Below are positions 53,870-63,308 of a stretch of DNA of 64,000 nt, one piece after another. Numbering within the stretch: the first letter of the stretch is position 1; each line of letters starts with the position of its first letter. The notes beneath the pieces are model-generated. The model ran no database searches. It had not been told where the DNA came from and saw nothing but the letters and a program-made list of their open reading frames with translations. The position numbers were made by a program, and so were the translations under genes. Source of the DNA: TMED23 sp964643045 (GTDB taxonomy: Bacteria; Pseudomonadota; Alphaproteobacteria; Rhodospirillales; UBA2165); NCBI GenBank assembly GCA_964643045.1, contig CAZXSC010000001.1:62001-126000 (forward strand). The letters are read 5' to 3'.

Positions 53870-54496
53870 TCATGGTTTCTTAGTGTGAAAACGAGCAGCC
53901 GTTGGAACGTCTTTGATCACTATTTCTCCGGCCCTGATAAACGCGCCAGCCCCAATTTGAATATTCTCAATTACACTGGCCCCGGTTCCGACATGTACGT
54001 TATTGCTAGTGCATACGTTGCCAGAAAACGTAACTCCTGGAGCTAAATGGTTGAAGGGACCAATTTTACAGTGGTGGTCAACACTTGTCCTAGTATTAAT
54101 AATTGTACCGCTACTAATTTCCACGTAACTTTGTACCACAACCCCCGCCATGATTTGGACGCTTTCTTTGATTATGGCACTATCGGCAATTATTGAGCTC
54201 GGGTGAATTACGGTCTCGAATAGGAACCCTTTGGCCTTTAAATTTGTTTCCACCTCGCTGCGGATTGTTGATGGTTTTACCGACCCGATACCGTTAATCA
54301 GAGCTATATTAGCCGGATCAACACCATCTAATATGTCGTCACCACCGAGGACTTCTACAGGGTATTGCAGATGTTTTCCGACCGGTAAATTTGGGTCGCA
54401 TATACCAATAATTTCTTTTCCAAGAGCGTGTAAAGAATCAATAACAACGCCCGCGTGACCACCCCCCCCAATTATAATAATTCCTGACTTATGCAT
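53870..54496 (-). CDS. NeuD-family sugar acyltransferase (hexapeptide repeat)
   Basis: Acyltransferase of about 208 residues: IIIIGGGGHAGVVID near 7 as PglD-type N-terminal Rossmann domain, then a left-handed beta-helix with imperfect hexapeptides (SSIIADSAIIKESVQIMAG, then VVQSYVEISSGTIINTRTS) and the catalytic histidine region SVDHHCKIGPF near 132. It N- or O-acetylates a nucleotide-linked amino sugar, as LegH or NeuD. The ATG at 54496 has AGGAG close upstream. It ends the right-hand block just before the regulatory gap. Confidence 0.88.
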   Translation of the reverse strand: MHKSGIIIIGGGGHAGVVIDSLHALGKEIIGICDPNLPVGKHLQYPVEVLGGDDILDGVDPANIALINGIGSVKPSTIRSEVETNLKAKGFLFETVIHPSSIIADSAIIKESVQIMAGVVVQSYVEISSGTIINTRTSVDHHCKIGPFNHLAPGVTFSGNVCTSNNVHVGTGASVIENIQIGAGAFIRAGEIVIKDVPTAARFHTKKP

Positions 54497-54618
54497 TTGC
54501 TCCTGCTCCAGCTTTCGTCTCAAGATTGATCATTTTTATTGCTAGCTAAATCGAATTAGCGTGATTAATTCAGGTCCTGGAAAATTTTTATTTTCAGTTT
54601 TTGACATTTTTTGCGTTC

Positions 54619-55785
54619 TTAAAATAAATTGGGTAAATCATAAAATATTTTTACCATTGAATTAGGAAGGTCAACATGCTGCAATATTTCGGCTATGCGC
54701 TTTGATGCTCCACCAGCTCCATATGGCGAATCACATTTTAGTGACATAGTTCTAAATTTAGGATCGAGGGCCGAATTAATACCCATCTCGATTTCCTCTA
54801 TCTCAGTCCCACATGAAATAATCGACGGGGCACATAGTCGACCATGTTGGCGATTCCCAATATTGACCGTCGGCGTACCGACAGTAGGTGCCTCGATAAT
54901 ACCACTTGAAGAATTTCCAACTATTGCGGAAGCATATCGCATAAGGCTTAGATAACGTTGTCTCCCAAGTGATGCAATAGTGATGACCCGTTTAGGGTGT
55001 TTGCGTGCGATTGCTGTAATATCTCTGTTTATTTTTTTCCCACCGGCATCTGCATTTGCCATTGTGATTACACATGATAAATCACTTCTTTTTTCGATTA
55101 CAGAAAGCAATGAGTTTAAGCCATGGAGCCCGCCATCTTGGTTCCTTGTTACTGGGTGATATGTAACTAATAAAAATGGTTCATTAAGAGACAAATTTAG
55201 TTTAGTGAAAAGTTCTTCTTTTTTCAGTACAGGCAATGTTAAAACATTGTCAATGCCAGGCGCACCAACATTGAAGACCCGCTCCGGCACTTCGCCCATT
55301 TGTATAACGCGGCGACGATATACCTCTGTCGCTGTAAAGTGCAAGTAGGCCATTTTTGTAATAGAATGACGAATAGATTCGTCTATGGTACCTTCCGTTG
55401 CTTCCCCGCCATGAATATGGGCGATCGGAATATTCATCATTAGCGCGCTCTGGGCAGCTGCGAGGATTTCATATCTATCCCCCAGCAACACAACCAAATC
55501 TGGGGATAACCGATCAAAAACATCAACGAGGCCGTTTATGCCATCAGCGATGGATTTACCTTTTGACACGGCATCATCGCCTTTTTGCAGGACATTGACC
55601 TTAGATATAATTTCATGGCCATCAGCCTCGATCTCAATTACAGTTTTGCCAAATTCATTTTCGAGATGCGATCCGGTTACGACTAATTGGGTTGTAACTT
55701 CCTTCGTCTTCTTTAATATTTCTATCAATGGTGCTAACAAGCCATACTCTGCTCGAGAACCGGTAACTATACAAATCCGTCTCAA
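54619..55785 (-). CDS. legG: UDP-GlcNAc 2-epimerase (hydrolysing), NeuC/LegG type
   Basis: Epimerase of 388 residues: IVTGSRAEYGLL (6-17), VVLLGDRYE near 98, HIHGGEATEGTIDESIRH (123-140) and GNSSSGIIEAPTVGTPTVNIG near 303-323. It releases the 2-epimerised sugar and the nucleotide diphosphate, which gives the free hexose for a nonulosonate synthase. The start appears to be TTG with GGGGA seven bases upstream. Next genes are CMP-sugar synthetase and acyltransferase, so the block belongs to legionaminic acid or a similar sugar. Confidence 0.9.
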   Translation of the reverse strand: MRRICIVTGSRAEYGLLAPLIEILKKTKEVTTQLVVTGSHLENEFGKTVIEIEADGHEIISKVNVLQKGDDAVSKGKSIADGINGLVDVFDRLSPDLVVLLGDRYEILAAAQSALMMNIPIAHIHGGEATEGTIDESIRHSITKMAYLHFTATEVYRRRVIQMGEVPERVFNVGAPGIDNVLTLPVLKKEELFTKLNLSLNEPFLLVTYHPVTRNQDGGLHGLNSLLSVIEKRSDLSCVITMANADAGGKKINRDITAIARKHPKRVITIASLGRQRYLSLMRYASAIVGNSSSGIIEAPTVGTPTVNIGNRQHGRLCAPSIISCGTEIEEIEMGINSALDPKFRTMSLKCDSPYGAGGASKRIAEILQHVDLPNSMVKIFYDLPNLF

Positions 55786-56007
55786 TAATTATCCCCAGTT
55801 TGGTAAACGTCCAAAAAACTAATCCACTAAAATATCCATCAACGAATAAAAAATTTATTTATCGGATAATATCCGAAAAACGGTCATCCATGACTAAAAA
55901 CTTGTTTTTTAATTAGTTAAATTATGAGTGCATACTAGCAGACTTTTGTTTAACAGTCCGATTGTGCATCACGACAGTCCTTTATCTGCATTTTCAGTCC
56001 AGAGCTT

Positions 56008-56691
56008 TTATTCATTCAGAACTGATTTGGCTATTTTCCAATCCCACTCTGTATCAATATCGATGCACTCAGCAGGATGGTCCATTACTAACGGGACCAA
56101 ACCATCTTTAAAAAAAGAATTGTTTGTCCGCAGGTCTCTAGGGGAAATAAGGAAGAACGCACCGTTAACGGAGTAGGCGGGTGACAATTCTTGGGATTGC
56201 AGGTGCAAGCCACCGCCACTAATGTATGGTTTCATCATTTGGCCCTCTATTTTAAAACACCACATGGGATGTGAATTGGCAGGCGATACGCCTATGACAG
56301 AGTGGTTTTGATTGTTTTTGAAAAGTGCGATGCCACGCAATACGGTGTCTCGACTGCGAAAAGGTGATGTTGGTTGTAGTAATAATAGTCCATCAACGTT
56401 GCCTTTCTTACGTTCATACCAATCAAGTGCATGCAATACAACAGCTGCAGAGGAAGCCGTATCACTGGCTAACTTTGTGGGTCGTAACCAGGGAACTAGC
56501 GCTCCACTTTTTTCGGAAATTATTGCAATCTCCTTGTCGTCGGTAGAAACTAAAATGTCGCAAATGTCTTTGATGCCTTTCGCAACATCGATGCTCCAAA
56601 CGATCAAAGGTTTTTCACCCAGAAGTTTAATGTTTTTTCCTGGGAGTCGTTTTGAACCGCCTCTGGCTGTGATAACTGTAAGTATTCTCAT
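56008..56691 (-). CDS. legF: CMP-nonulosonate synthetase, LegF/NeuA type
   Basis: Cytidylyltransferase of 227 residues: TARGGSKRLPGKN (8-20), LLQPTSPFRS near 105, NGAFFLI near 170 and the metal-binding IDIDTEWDW at the C-terminus. It makes CMP-legionaminic acid or a related CMP-sugar. The ATG at 56691 overlaps the HisH stop as ATGA; earlier start codons would read back into hisH. Paired with legG next to it. Confidence 0.89.
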   Translation of the reverse strand: MRILTVITARGGSKRLPGKNIKLLGEKPLIVWSIDVAKGIKDICDILVSTDDKEIAIISEKSGALVPWLRPTKLASDTASSAAVVLHALDWYERKKGNVDGLLLLQPTSPFRSRDTVLRGIALFKNNQNHSVIGVSPANSHPMWCFKIEGQMMKPYISGGGLHLQSQELSPAYSVNGAFFLISPRDLRTNNSFFKDGLVPLVMDHPAECIDIDTEWDWKIAKSVLNE

Positions 56692-57335
56692 AGTGTTAAA
56701 AACCGTTTCAGCACTTTCAAGCCTACCTCCCCACTTTTCTCTGGATGAAATTGGCAACCTATCACATTGTCGCGTGCTATAAGCACCGAAATTGAATTGT
56801 CTCCATAAATACAATCAGCTACACGATGGTCGTCGTCATTGGGAATTGCCATAAAGGAATGTACAAAATAAACTGTATCACTCGAATTAATATCTTGTAG
56901 CACAGTGTTTCCCCAGTTTTTTCGGCCCTGTGCCAAAACTAGAACGTTCCAACCTATATGTGGAATTTTCTGAATGTGACCAGTTACAGTGGTTGTTGGT
57001 ATCGCAATTACGCGGCCTGGGATCAACCCCAGCCCTTTGGTTATGCCAAACTCCTCGCTTTCATCGAGTAACAATTGCATACCAAGACAAATACCCATCA
57101 GCGGTATTCCGCGACCAGCGACCTTTCGCACTACCTCATCAAGGCGTAGCCGATGGAGTTCCATCATAGCATTACCGAACGCGCCTACACCGGGTAGCAC
57201 TACGTGTGAGGAAGAAAGTATGGTATTGGGATCGGCAGTTACGGTGACCATTGCACCACAATGTTCCAGCCCACGGCGCACGCTGAGTAGATTGCCCATG
57301 CCGTAGTCGATTACCGCAACATCAGGTAGGCTCAT
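56688..57335 (-). CDS. hisH: HisH-type glutaminase subunit for a sugar amidotransferase
   Basis: Class I glutamine amidotransferase of 215 residues: IDYGMGNLLSV near 9, LPGVGAFGNAM near 47, nucleophile C83 in GICLGMQLL, and GCQFHPEKSGEVG near the end with the His-Glu pair. It releases ammonia from glutamine for its HisF partner. In glycan clusters the HisH/HisF pair feeds a WbpG/PseA amidotransferase. GAGGTG precedes the ATG at 57335. It is not a histidine operon; the other his genes are missing. Confidence 0.88.
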   Translation of the reverse strand: MSLPDVAVIDYGMGNLLSVRRGLEHCGAMVTVTADPNTILSSSHVVLPGVGAFGNAMMELHRLRLDEVVRKVAGRGIPLMGICLGMQLLLDESEEFGITKGLGLIPGRVIAIPTTTVTGHIQKIPHIGWNVLVLAQGRKNWGNTVLQDINSSDTVYFVHSFMAIPNDDDHRVADCIYGDNSISVLIARDNVIGCQFHPEKSGEVGLKVLKRFLTL

Positions 57336-58092
57336 AATTTCGCACCTCAATTCTTGCCGCTTTAGCTGCTTTCCTAATATTAGCTACCGTAGCACGGCCG
57401 TAATGCAATATATCGGCCATAGCTACAGCATCTGCGCCACCTTGTTTGATTGCATCTACCAAGTCAGTCGGTTCACCTACACCGCCACTGGCTATCACTG
57501 GTACGGAAACTTCCGCTGTCACAGCACTTACTAGCGCAAGGTCAAGGCCCTTTCGAGTGCCTTCCCGGTCGACCGATGTAAGTAATATTTCACCCGCACC
57601 CATCTTTACTCCGCGCTTTACCCAATCAATAACGTCTAAACCTGTCCGCTCTCTACCATTATCTGTATAAACTTCCCAGCTTTCAGGAGCCACCTGTTTG
57701 GCTTCGATCGAAAGCACCATGCACTGACTGCCATAACATCTAGCTATATTGGTAATTAATTGGGGATCAGCAACAGCTGCGGTATTTATCGCAACTTTGT
57801 CGGCTCCCGATCGTAGTATTTGCATAGCGTCGTCTGTCGATCGTATGCCACCACCTACCGTCATTGGAACGAAGATGTTTCTTGCTGCAGCACTAACTAT
57901 AGCGCCCAGGTGATTGCGGCCATAAAGACTTGCCACACAATCCATATAAATTAACTCGTCTATCCCTTGTAGATAATAACGCAACGCGTGCTCGTTGGGT
58001 GAGCCAATAACGCGAAGGCCTTCAAGGTGAACACTTTTGATAAGATTAGGTCCCTTGATATCGAGACGAGCGATTAGCCGGATATTTCGCAT
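57322..58092 (-). CDS. hisF: HisF-type synthase subunit (glycan paralogue)
   Basis: Barrel protein of 256 residues: RLIARLDIKGPN (5-16, with D11), TVGGGIRSTDDA near 78, NTAAVADP near 103, LTSVDREGTRKG near 166 and ASGGVGEPTDL. HisF normally has two catalytic aspartates; D11 is present, but the second, in the IDAK stretch, is Glu130 (SIEAK). This change fits a paralogue that channels ammonia to the neighbouring amidotransferase rather than making IGP. Confidence 0.87.
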   Translation of the reverse strand: MRNIRLIARLDIKGPNLIKSVHLEGLRVIGSPNEHALRYYLQGIDELIYMDCVASLYGRNHLGAIVSAAARNIFVPMTVGGGIRSTDDAMQILRSGADKVAINTAAVADPQLITNIARCYGSQCMVLSIEAKQVAPESWEVYTDNGRERTGLDVIDWVKRGVKMGAGEILLTSVDREGTRKGLDLALVSAVTAEVSVPVIASGGVGEPTDLVDAIKQGGADAVAMADILHYGRATVANIRKAAKAARIEVRNYEPT

Positions 58093-58105
58093 ATTAATCT
58101 ATCTC

Positions 58106-59263
58106 TTAGTCGTTTGATACCGAGTAACGCAATTTCCATTCGCCACAGTTATCTTGAAACCACAGATGATCTGAGCGCCAACTATCAATTATTTTGTGTA
58201 CTTCTTCATCCTTTAAAGAGCAGAATTCTAAAAACTCTTTGTAATATTTCTTCGGGAATTCATGGTCGTATCGCTCAACCAAGGCTACACCCTCCTCACG
58301 GGTAATTTTCCCATCACGTATTTCGTGAGCCGTGTCCGAGGTAGCGCGGCCTATTCCGAACTTAATAAAAGAGAGATAGTAGTGCATGCCATCAAGTTCA
58401 TCATCAATGCTTGCATATTTTGAATAGGTTCCTTCCGACCGCTCTGAATTGGGGGTAAATCCAGTATGCTCTTTACAGTAATAATAATTTTCTTGAGGAT
58501 CCCACAATTTATAATAACCAAAAAAATGAATTTTGGTGCCATTTTCCTTAATGTCTTGAAATTTTGGTGCCATGAAAGGAGAAAGGTCTGTTAATGGTAT
58601 GCCATGTTCTTGCCAAAACTCTGGGGGAAGACCTGAAAAATAGTGTTTATCGTGGTCGTGAATCTCACGATTTGGTTGGAGTGCATTCTTCATATCCCCA
58701 CCATATTCAACCTCTCCATTTTCGCCGTACATAATTAATTGGACTTTATATTTTACTGCCATATGGAGAGGAAAGTTGGCTTGGCCATATATGAAAGGTT
58801 GAAAAGGATCACCTAAATGCTTAAAAGAAAGGTGCGTGAGATCGCGGGTGATTTGTGGATTAGGGGTCCCTAAAATATGGTTAAACCCAGCTGCTATGAA
58901 AGCATCAAGGTTTTGACGGCCAATCTTACTAGCTTTTAAAGGTGACCATGTAACAGCTAGAGGATTCATACCATATTTATACTTCAATTGATGCGCAACA
59001 AATCCGCCATCTTTTCCACCACTACATGGCACAATAACATCATATTCACCACTATTCTTTCGATGTATATCACACAGCTGAACTAGTTCTTGTTCGCGCT
59101 TTTCCCAGTCGACATTCGTTTGTTTATATCTGGCGAAATTGCATGCGGAACATACACCGCGTTCGTCAAATGAAATACGCGGCCGTTGGTTGGACATCGT
59201 ACATTTTTTACAAAATTTAACTTCTTGTGGCAGGTTGTATTGCTCGATCAAATCTCTTTTCAT
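58106..59263 (-). CDS. N-acetyl sugar amidotransferase, WbpG/PseA-like
   Basis: ATP-PPase of 385 residues: N-terminal zinc-type cysteines C18, C21, C38 and C41, and the PP-loop VPCSGGKDGGFVAH (78-91). The family turns an N-acetyl group into an acetamidino group using ammonia from HisH and HisF, which are encoded just downstream in the same operon. The product would be an acetamidino nonulosonate or hexosaminuronate. ATG start and length are standard. Confidence 0.9.
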   Translation of the reverse strand: MKRDLIEQYNLPQEVKFCKKCTMSNQRPRISFDERGVCSACNFARYKQTNVDWEKREQELVQLCDIHRKNSGEYDVIVPCSGGKDGGFVAHQLKYKYGMNPLAVTWSPLKASKIGRQNLDAFIAAGFNHILGTPNPQITRDLTHLSFKHLGDPFQPFIYGQANFPLHMAVKYKVQLIMYGENGEVEYGGDMKNALQPNREIHDHDKHYFSGLPPEFWQEHGIPLTDLSPFMAPKFQDIKENGTKIHFFGYYKLWDPQENYYYCKEHTGFTPNSERSEGTYSKYASIDDELDGMHYYLSFIKFGIGRATSDTAHEIRDGKITREEGVALVERYDHEFPKKYYKEFLEFCSLKDEEVHKIIDSWRSDHLWFQDNCGEWKLRYSVSND

Positions 59264-59894
59264 CTACTCGTCTCTTTATTTTTAAGCTTTCTTATGCTTT
59301 AGGGATTCTTATTCAATACAAGAAAAGTTTCATTTTATTCATCAGCATGACAACTCTCAATATATGCTACATTTAGTAACTTTTTGCAAATTAGCTTTGA
59401 GCGTAAATTAGAATTATGAGCTCAAAAGGTGTTACGTCAGATACGGATTTAATGTTGGTTGGCTTTTTTAGTTATTTTTAAAAGGTTTGCGTTGCTTAAT
59501 GCGTTTAAATAGACGCGTCGTAGTTAGTCGTAATTTAGTATATTTGGATAGTGGAACAGGATCAACTAATGCCAATTTTGAATCATAAGAATTAGGGAAA
59601 GTTATCTAATGAACAAGTCAATTGATTAAAAATCAAATATCTGGGACATCGAGAACACATGGTATTTGAGGGCTAATCAAGAAAGAGTGGCAACGTTGAT
59701 ACAAACTATTGTAGTTCAGATCAATCATACAAAGGGAACTATTACCGCCGATATACTTCTCAGAGCCTAGTATATCATAAAGTTTTTGATAAATATTGTC
59801 GTTTCTCATAGAAACGAATAGAGTTGATTATCGCCTAAGAATTTCTGACTAATTATAGCGGTCTTGTTTAATGGTTAACTGAGGAATAATTATA
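59264..59894. other. Divergent intergenic region
   Basis: These 631 bases separate the minus-strand amidotransferase operon from the two plus-strand genes. No reading frame with coding character, RNA gene or transposon remnant was found. It probably carries promoters in both directions, but I cannot point to convincing boxes. Minus-strand GGCGGTAA at 59742-59749 is near the ops core but within chance expectation. Confidence 0.5.
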
Positions 59895-60410
59895 GTGATG
59901 AGTAGAGGTGGCATTAAAAATTATAATGTAATAGTGCAAAAAGTTGATAATAAATTTCATCTTACTATTGCAGAATTAATGATTTCAGTTTCTGGTGAGG
60001 ATCTTGTTGAGGTTTATCACGGGCTTGAGTCCAAAAAGGAAGAAGCCCTTCGGTCGATGAAAGAATCTGGCATGGATTACATAATACCTTCCCCCAATAT
60101 ACACCACAATGTTAGTCTACCAACAGGTCGACGTTTGTTTTGGGATGAAATTCTCATGTTTCTCGCAAAATTGACGATTCTCGGATTAATAATTGCACTT
60201 CTTGGCGGTATTTTTTATCAATTCGGTAAGCCCTTGATAACTGGATTTACACATAAAATAAAAATGATACCAAATAAAATGACAAAAATACCACAAGATA
60301 AAGTTATCGATGCCGCTGAAAAAACAAAAGAGTTAATAAAAAAGTTCTCACCAATATTAGATGAGATCAAACCTTTGTACGACCCTGAACCGGCGAATAG
60401 AAAAAAATAG
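59895..60410 (+). CDS. Hypothetical membrane protein, 171 residues
   Basis: I do not recognise this protein. It has a charged N-terminal region of about 85 residues with beta and helix character (NVIVQKVDNKFHLTIAELM), one hydrophobic segment near 87-110 (LAKLTILGLIIALLGGIF) and a basic C-terminal tail with a helix (KVIDAAEKTKELIKKF). It is likely anchored once in the inner membrane. GAGGA lies nine bases before the GTG used here and twelve before an ATG one codon later. It precedes a membrane glycosyltransferase on the same strand, so the two may work together. Confidence 0.6.
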   Translation: MMSRGGIKNYNVIVQKVDNKFHLTIAELMISVSGEDLVEVYHGLESKKEEALRSMKESGMDYIIPSPNIHHNVSLPTGRRLFWDEILMFLAKLTILGLIIALLGGIFYQFGKPLITGFTHKIKMIPNKMTKIPQDKVIDAAEKTKELIKKFSPILDEIKPLYDPEPANRKK

Positions 60411-60460
60411 GAAAGCTGTTTGTGGCTTTTAGGCCCCTTTTTTGAGTAATAATTTAATAA

Positions 60461-62341
60461 ATGGTTCGATTCAATTTACACCCTAGTATCAGGTTGGATG
60501 GAATACCAACCAACTCCTACAATTTACGTGTGAGGGTTTTGGTTTTTATAGCTTTTTTATTTTTCACCTTGGTTTTAGCTGGGATAACGCAAATTCCCGT
60601 TTTGGGGATTTGGGAAAGTTTTACATTTTTTCACAATTTTTCACCTGTTGATGCCCATCTGTCATTTAGGATTAGTGCTCGAGCCAATATTGCGGGTCAA
60701 GGTTATGCGTTGCTTGATATTTCAAGAATGATATCCGATTGGTTTGGATGGTCCATAATGACGTTTAGGCTGCCTTCATTGGTCATCGGCTGGATTGGTT
60801 TGGGTTTCTTCTTCACAATAGCCGCGCGTATAGTTGGATTCTTGCCCGCTTTGTTGGCGTCGATTCTTCTTGCCACCAATGAAGCTTTTGTTGTTTTTCA
60901 AAGCCAACTAATTGTTTCAATGGTAACTTTCACCCTTTGCTTAATTTTAGTTGAGCGTATTCAGGCACTTGAAGCAAATTCACGGATCAATCAAAATGTT
61001 ATATTGTTGGGCATTTTTACCGCAATAACGGGCACATATTATTCGATGGGGCGTTTCTTTGCACTATTTTTAGTTTCTTTTTTTATTCTAAAATTCATAT
61101 ATTTAGGCTTTAAGAATTTACCTAGAACATTTGCGATAAAAGAATCAAAAACATTAATTAGCACGCTGTTGCTGTCCGTAATAATTTCGTTTTTCATACT
61201 ATCGCCATTAAACGTAATAGATTTTTTGAGCTTTCCTTCATTTTTTTTCCCAACAAACAGTGAAGTTCATTTTGTATCAGCTGGCTTACTGGATACGATT
61301 TTTACAAACATAATACTTTTGTTAAAATCACTCACTTATTTAGATGGTTTGCGGCAATCAGCTGATTCGACCGAGTCCCTCGCAAACGTAAATATTACGC
61401 TGATTTTTCCTTTGTTTTTGCCATTTGTGATTTTGGGGATGATAAAATCCCTGGCCAATAATTATAAGGTTTATTATGGCACATATGCCCCTTATGGATT
61501 GATAAATTTTCTATTCATAATTACGCTGGTTCCTCCTCTTTTTTCAGCGATTCATAATGGAATACCAACATTCTCGACATTTAGGACTTTTAACATTTTA
61601 ATACCTGCTTATCTTTATGGTGCTATAGGAATTAACGAGCTAATGAATAAATATTCTAAATATAATGGAGTAGTTTTGGCTTCAATATTGCTATTATTCT
61701 TTGGCCAGATATATTTGCTTGTTTCGGATCGATTAAGGTTTTCAAATGCGGTTTCAGAATTTGTTTTTGAATTACCGTTAACAAATACAAACACAAATAC
61801 TTTGTTTCAAACCTCTGAAATTACTAAAGCTCGGGCAAGGAACAGGAAGTTCATTGCTGATCAGGTGATATATAAAAAATATGCTGAGAAATTCGTAAAA
61901 AATATTTCGGATAAGGAAACCACACTTTTCACGATAGACCTTGGTGAACTATCAAAAAATTCCCTATATCCTCATGGACTGCATTACCTGAAAAATAAAA
62001 ACTACCATTCAACTTTTCTCGCCTTTTATGCATCGGATTTAGGGCTTAATTTAGCATACGTTCAAGCCATTGACGAAAACAGTAGCCAACCAATATATGG
62101 TAGTGGTTACCGCGGAAAAAAACGCATATTTCCAGCAGAATTTGAGCTTAGAGGTATTCGTCCAGTATACAAAAACCCTGAGAATTTAGAATTTCAACTA
62201 AGGTCAACTGGTCGTGGAAAAATTAAAGCTTATCTTTCGACTACTAAAGAGGAATTAAATTGGACCCTGAAATATTTAGAAAATAAAGGAGAGGCATTTA
62301 GTGTCGTAAAGATATCTTATCAGAATGGTCCTGATAGATGA
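60461..62341 (+). CDS. GT-C-type membrane glycosyltransferase (PMT/ArnT-like)
   Basis: Integral membrane protein of 626 residues with about ten hydrophobic segments between 25 and 425 and a soluble C-terminal domain of about 190 residues. The first periplasmic loop has an acidic residue in NFSPVDAHLSF (D64), similar to the catalytic DE loop of PMT- and ArnT-type enzymes. Such proteins transfer sugars from polyprenyl phosphate donors to proteins, lipid A or polymers in the periplasm. Family is inferred from topology and loop only. It starts 50 bases after the membrane protein gene. Confidence 0.65.
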   Translation: MVRFNLHPSIRLDGIPTNSYNLRVRVLVFIAFLFFTLVLAGITQIPVLGIWESFTFFHNFSPVDAHLSFRISARANIAGQGYALLDISRMISDWFGWSIMTFRLPSLVIGWIGLGFFFTIAARIVGFLPALLASILLATNEAFVVFQSQLIVSMVTFTLCLILVERIQALEANSRINQNVILLGIFTAITGTYYSMGRFFALFLVSFFILKFIYLGFKNLPRTFAIKESKTLISTLLLSVIISFFILSPLNVIDFLSFPSFFFPTNSEVHFVSAGLLDTIFTNIILLLKSLTYLDGLRQSADSTESLANVNITLIFPLFLPFVILGMIKSLANNYKVYYGTYAPYGLINFLFIITLVPPLFSAIHNGIPTFSTFRTFNILIPAYLYGAIGINELMNKYSKYNGVVLASILLLFFGQIYLLVSDRLRFSNAVSEFVFELPLTNTNTNTLFQTSEITKARARNRKFIADQVIYKKYAEKFVKNISDKETTLFTIDLGELSKNSLYPHGLHYLKNKNYHSTFLAFYASDLGLNLAYVQAIDENSSQPIYGSGYRGKKRIFPAEFELRGIRPVYKNPENLEFQLRSTGRGKIKAYLSTTKEELNWTLKYLENKGEAFSVVKISYQNGPDR

Positions 62342-62359
62342 TTTGGCCATTACTATTTA

Positions 62360-62373
62360 AGAAAACGTTTTCT
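62360..62373. repeat. 14-base palindrome between convergent genes
   Basis: AGAAAACGTTTTCT is perfectly palindromic and sits in the 94-base gap between the convergent membrane glycosyltransferase and methyltransferase genes. No T run follows directly on the plus strand, so it is a poor terminator; it may still act as a weak bidirectional stop or be accidental in AT-rich DNA. Confidence 0.25.
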
Positions 62374-62435
62374 GAATTTAGGCACTATCAGGAGAGCACC
62401 AATATATTAAGTTAAGTTTGTAATAGTTAATTTGT

Positions 62436-63308
62436 TTAAACTCTCTTTTTAAATAATACCGCCGAACTGTGCGGTGAATTGAGAATTAGTTTAATGCCAG
62501 CATCGGATGGAAAGTAATTAATAATTGATTCCGCAAAAGTACCTCTATGAAGCTGTTCAATTGTAAATTTATTTTTTTTACTAACAATCTCTGGGCCGCC
62601 AATAATAATCACTGAAATATTAGCAATTCTTACTAGCTCAGAAATTATAGTCTTTCTTAATTTTATCGTGCTGGAAAGACCATCATTAAGAATTAATGAA
62701 AATACATGTGACATTATGATATGATCGTAAGAATTCTCTTTAAATTTTTTAAGAGCCTGAGTGTTTTTTATGTCAATGTTCTGAAGTTTTAAATTTTCAC
62801 TTTTCACAGCAAGATTAATAATGCCGATGGCTTCTTTGCTTATATCAATTCCGTGAACAAAGGAATTACTATATTTTTCTAGCAACACCTTTATGTTTTG
62901 TCCTCGACCGCAGCCGACATCAAAAAAACTATCACCGTCTTGGTAGTTGAGAATTGATGTGTAATCGTTTATAAATTGGGTGATTCTACCCTCTGGATGG
63001 CCGTATAATTCTAATTTTTCGTCAAATGTTAAATTTTCATATGCAAAATAACCTCGGCCATTTTTACTGTAATGGAATAGGATATAGTTGCTATATTTTT
63101 TCATAGCATAATTTGTAAATTCCCGCTGAAAAATTCTCTTCAAATAACCCGCGGCACGTGTCAAGAAATATACTGGCTGGAAAATCAGAAGTGGTTTTAA
63201 CTTTGGGTTTTTTATTTTATATAGAAATATTTGATCTTTGAAAAATCGAGCTAAATAAAAATACGGAATGATAATACTAATCCGAATAAATAATTGAATC
63301 AATTTCAT
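62436..63308 (-). CDS. Class I SAM-dependent methyltransferase
   Basis: Methyltransferase of 290 residues: FFDVGCGRGQNIKVLLEKY near 127-145 as motif I, HGIDISKEAIG near 150, and the strand YDHIIMSHVFSLIL near 194. The first 80 residues are basic with a hydrophobic stretch near 5-20, perhaps for membrane contact. It probably methylates a sugar or lipid-linked glycan. DNA here is very AT-rich. Substrate unknown. Confidence 0.75.
   Translation of the reverse strand: MKLIQLFIRISIIIPYFYLARFFKDQIFLYKIKNPKLKPLLIFQPVYFLTRAAGYLKRIFQREFTNYAMKKYSNYILFHYSKNGRGYFAYENLTFDEKLELYGHPEGRITQFINDYTSILNYQDGDSFFDVGCGRGQNIKVLLEKYSNSFVHGIDISKEAIGIINLAVKSENLKLQNIDIKNTQALKKFKENSYDHIIMSHVFSLILNDGLSSTIKLRKTIISELVRIANISVIIIGGPEIVSKKNKFTIEQLHRGTFAESIINYFPSDAGIKLILNSPHSSAVLFKKRV

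Noticed and set aside
55863..55875. CGGAT-AAT-ATCCG inverted repeat between the legF and legG genes
   Set aside because: Short stem without a close T run; expected by chance in AT-rich DNA, so not called as terminator or operator.
56688..58092. HisH and HisF as part of a histidine operon
   Set aside because: No other his gene is present, the HisF paralogue has a changed catalytic residue and the neighbours are sugar amidotransferase and CMP-sugar genes.
59742..59749. Minus-strand GGCGGTAA, seven of eight bases of the ops core, upstream of the amidotransferase operon
   Set aside because: A match of this quality is expected about once in a few kilobases by chance, and the flanking GCGTG of JUMPstart is absent.
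60411..60460. Possible rho-independent terminator after the 171-residue membrane protein gene
   Set aside because: A five-base stem (AAAGC/GCTTT) is separated from the T run by about ten bases; too weak, and the next gene starts 50 bases later on the same strand.
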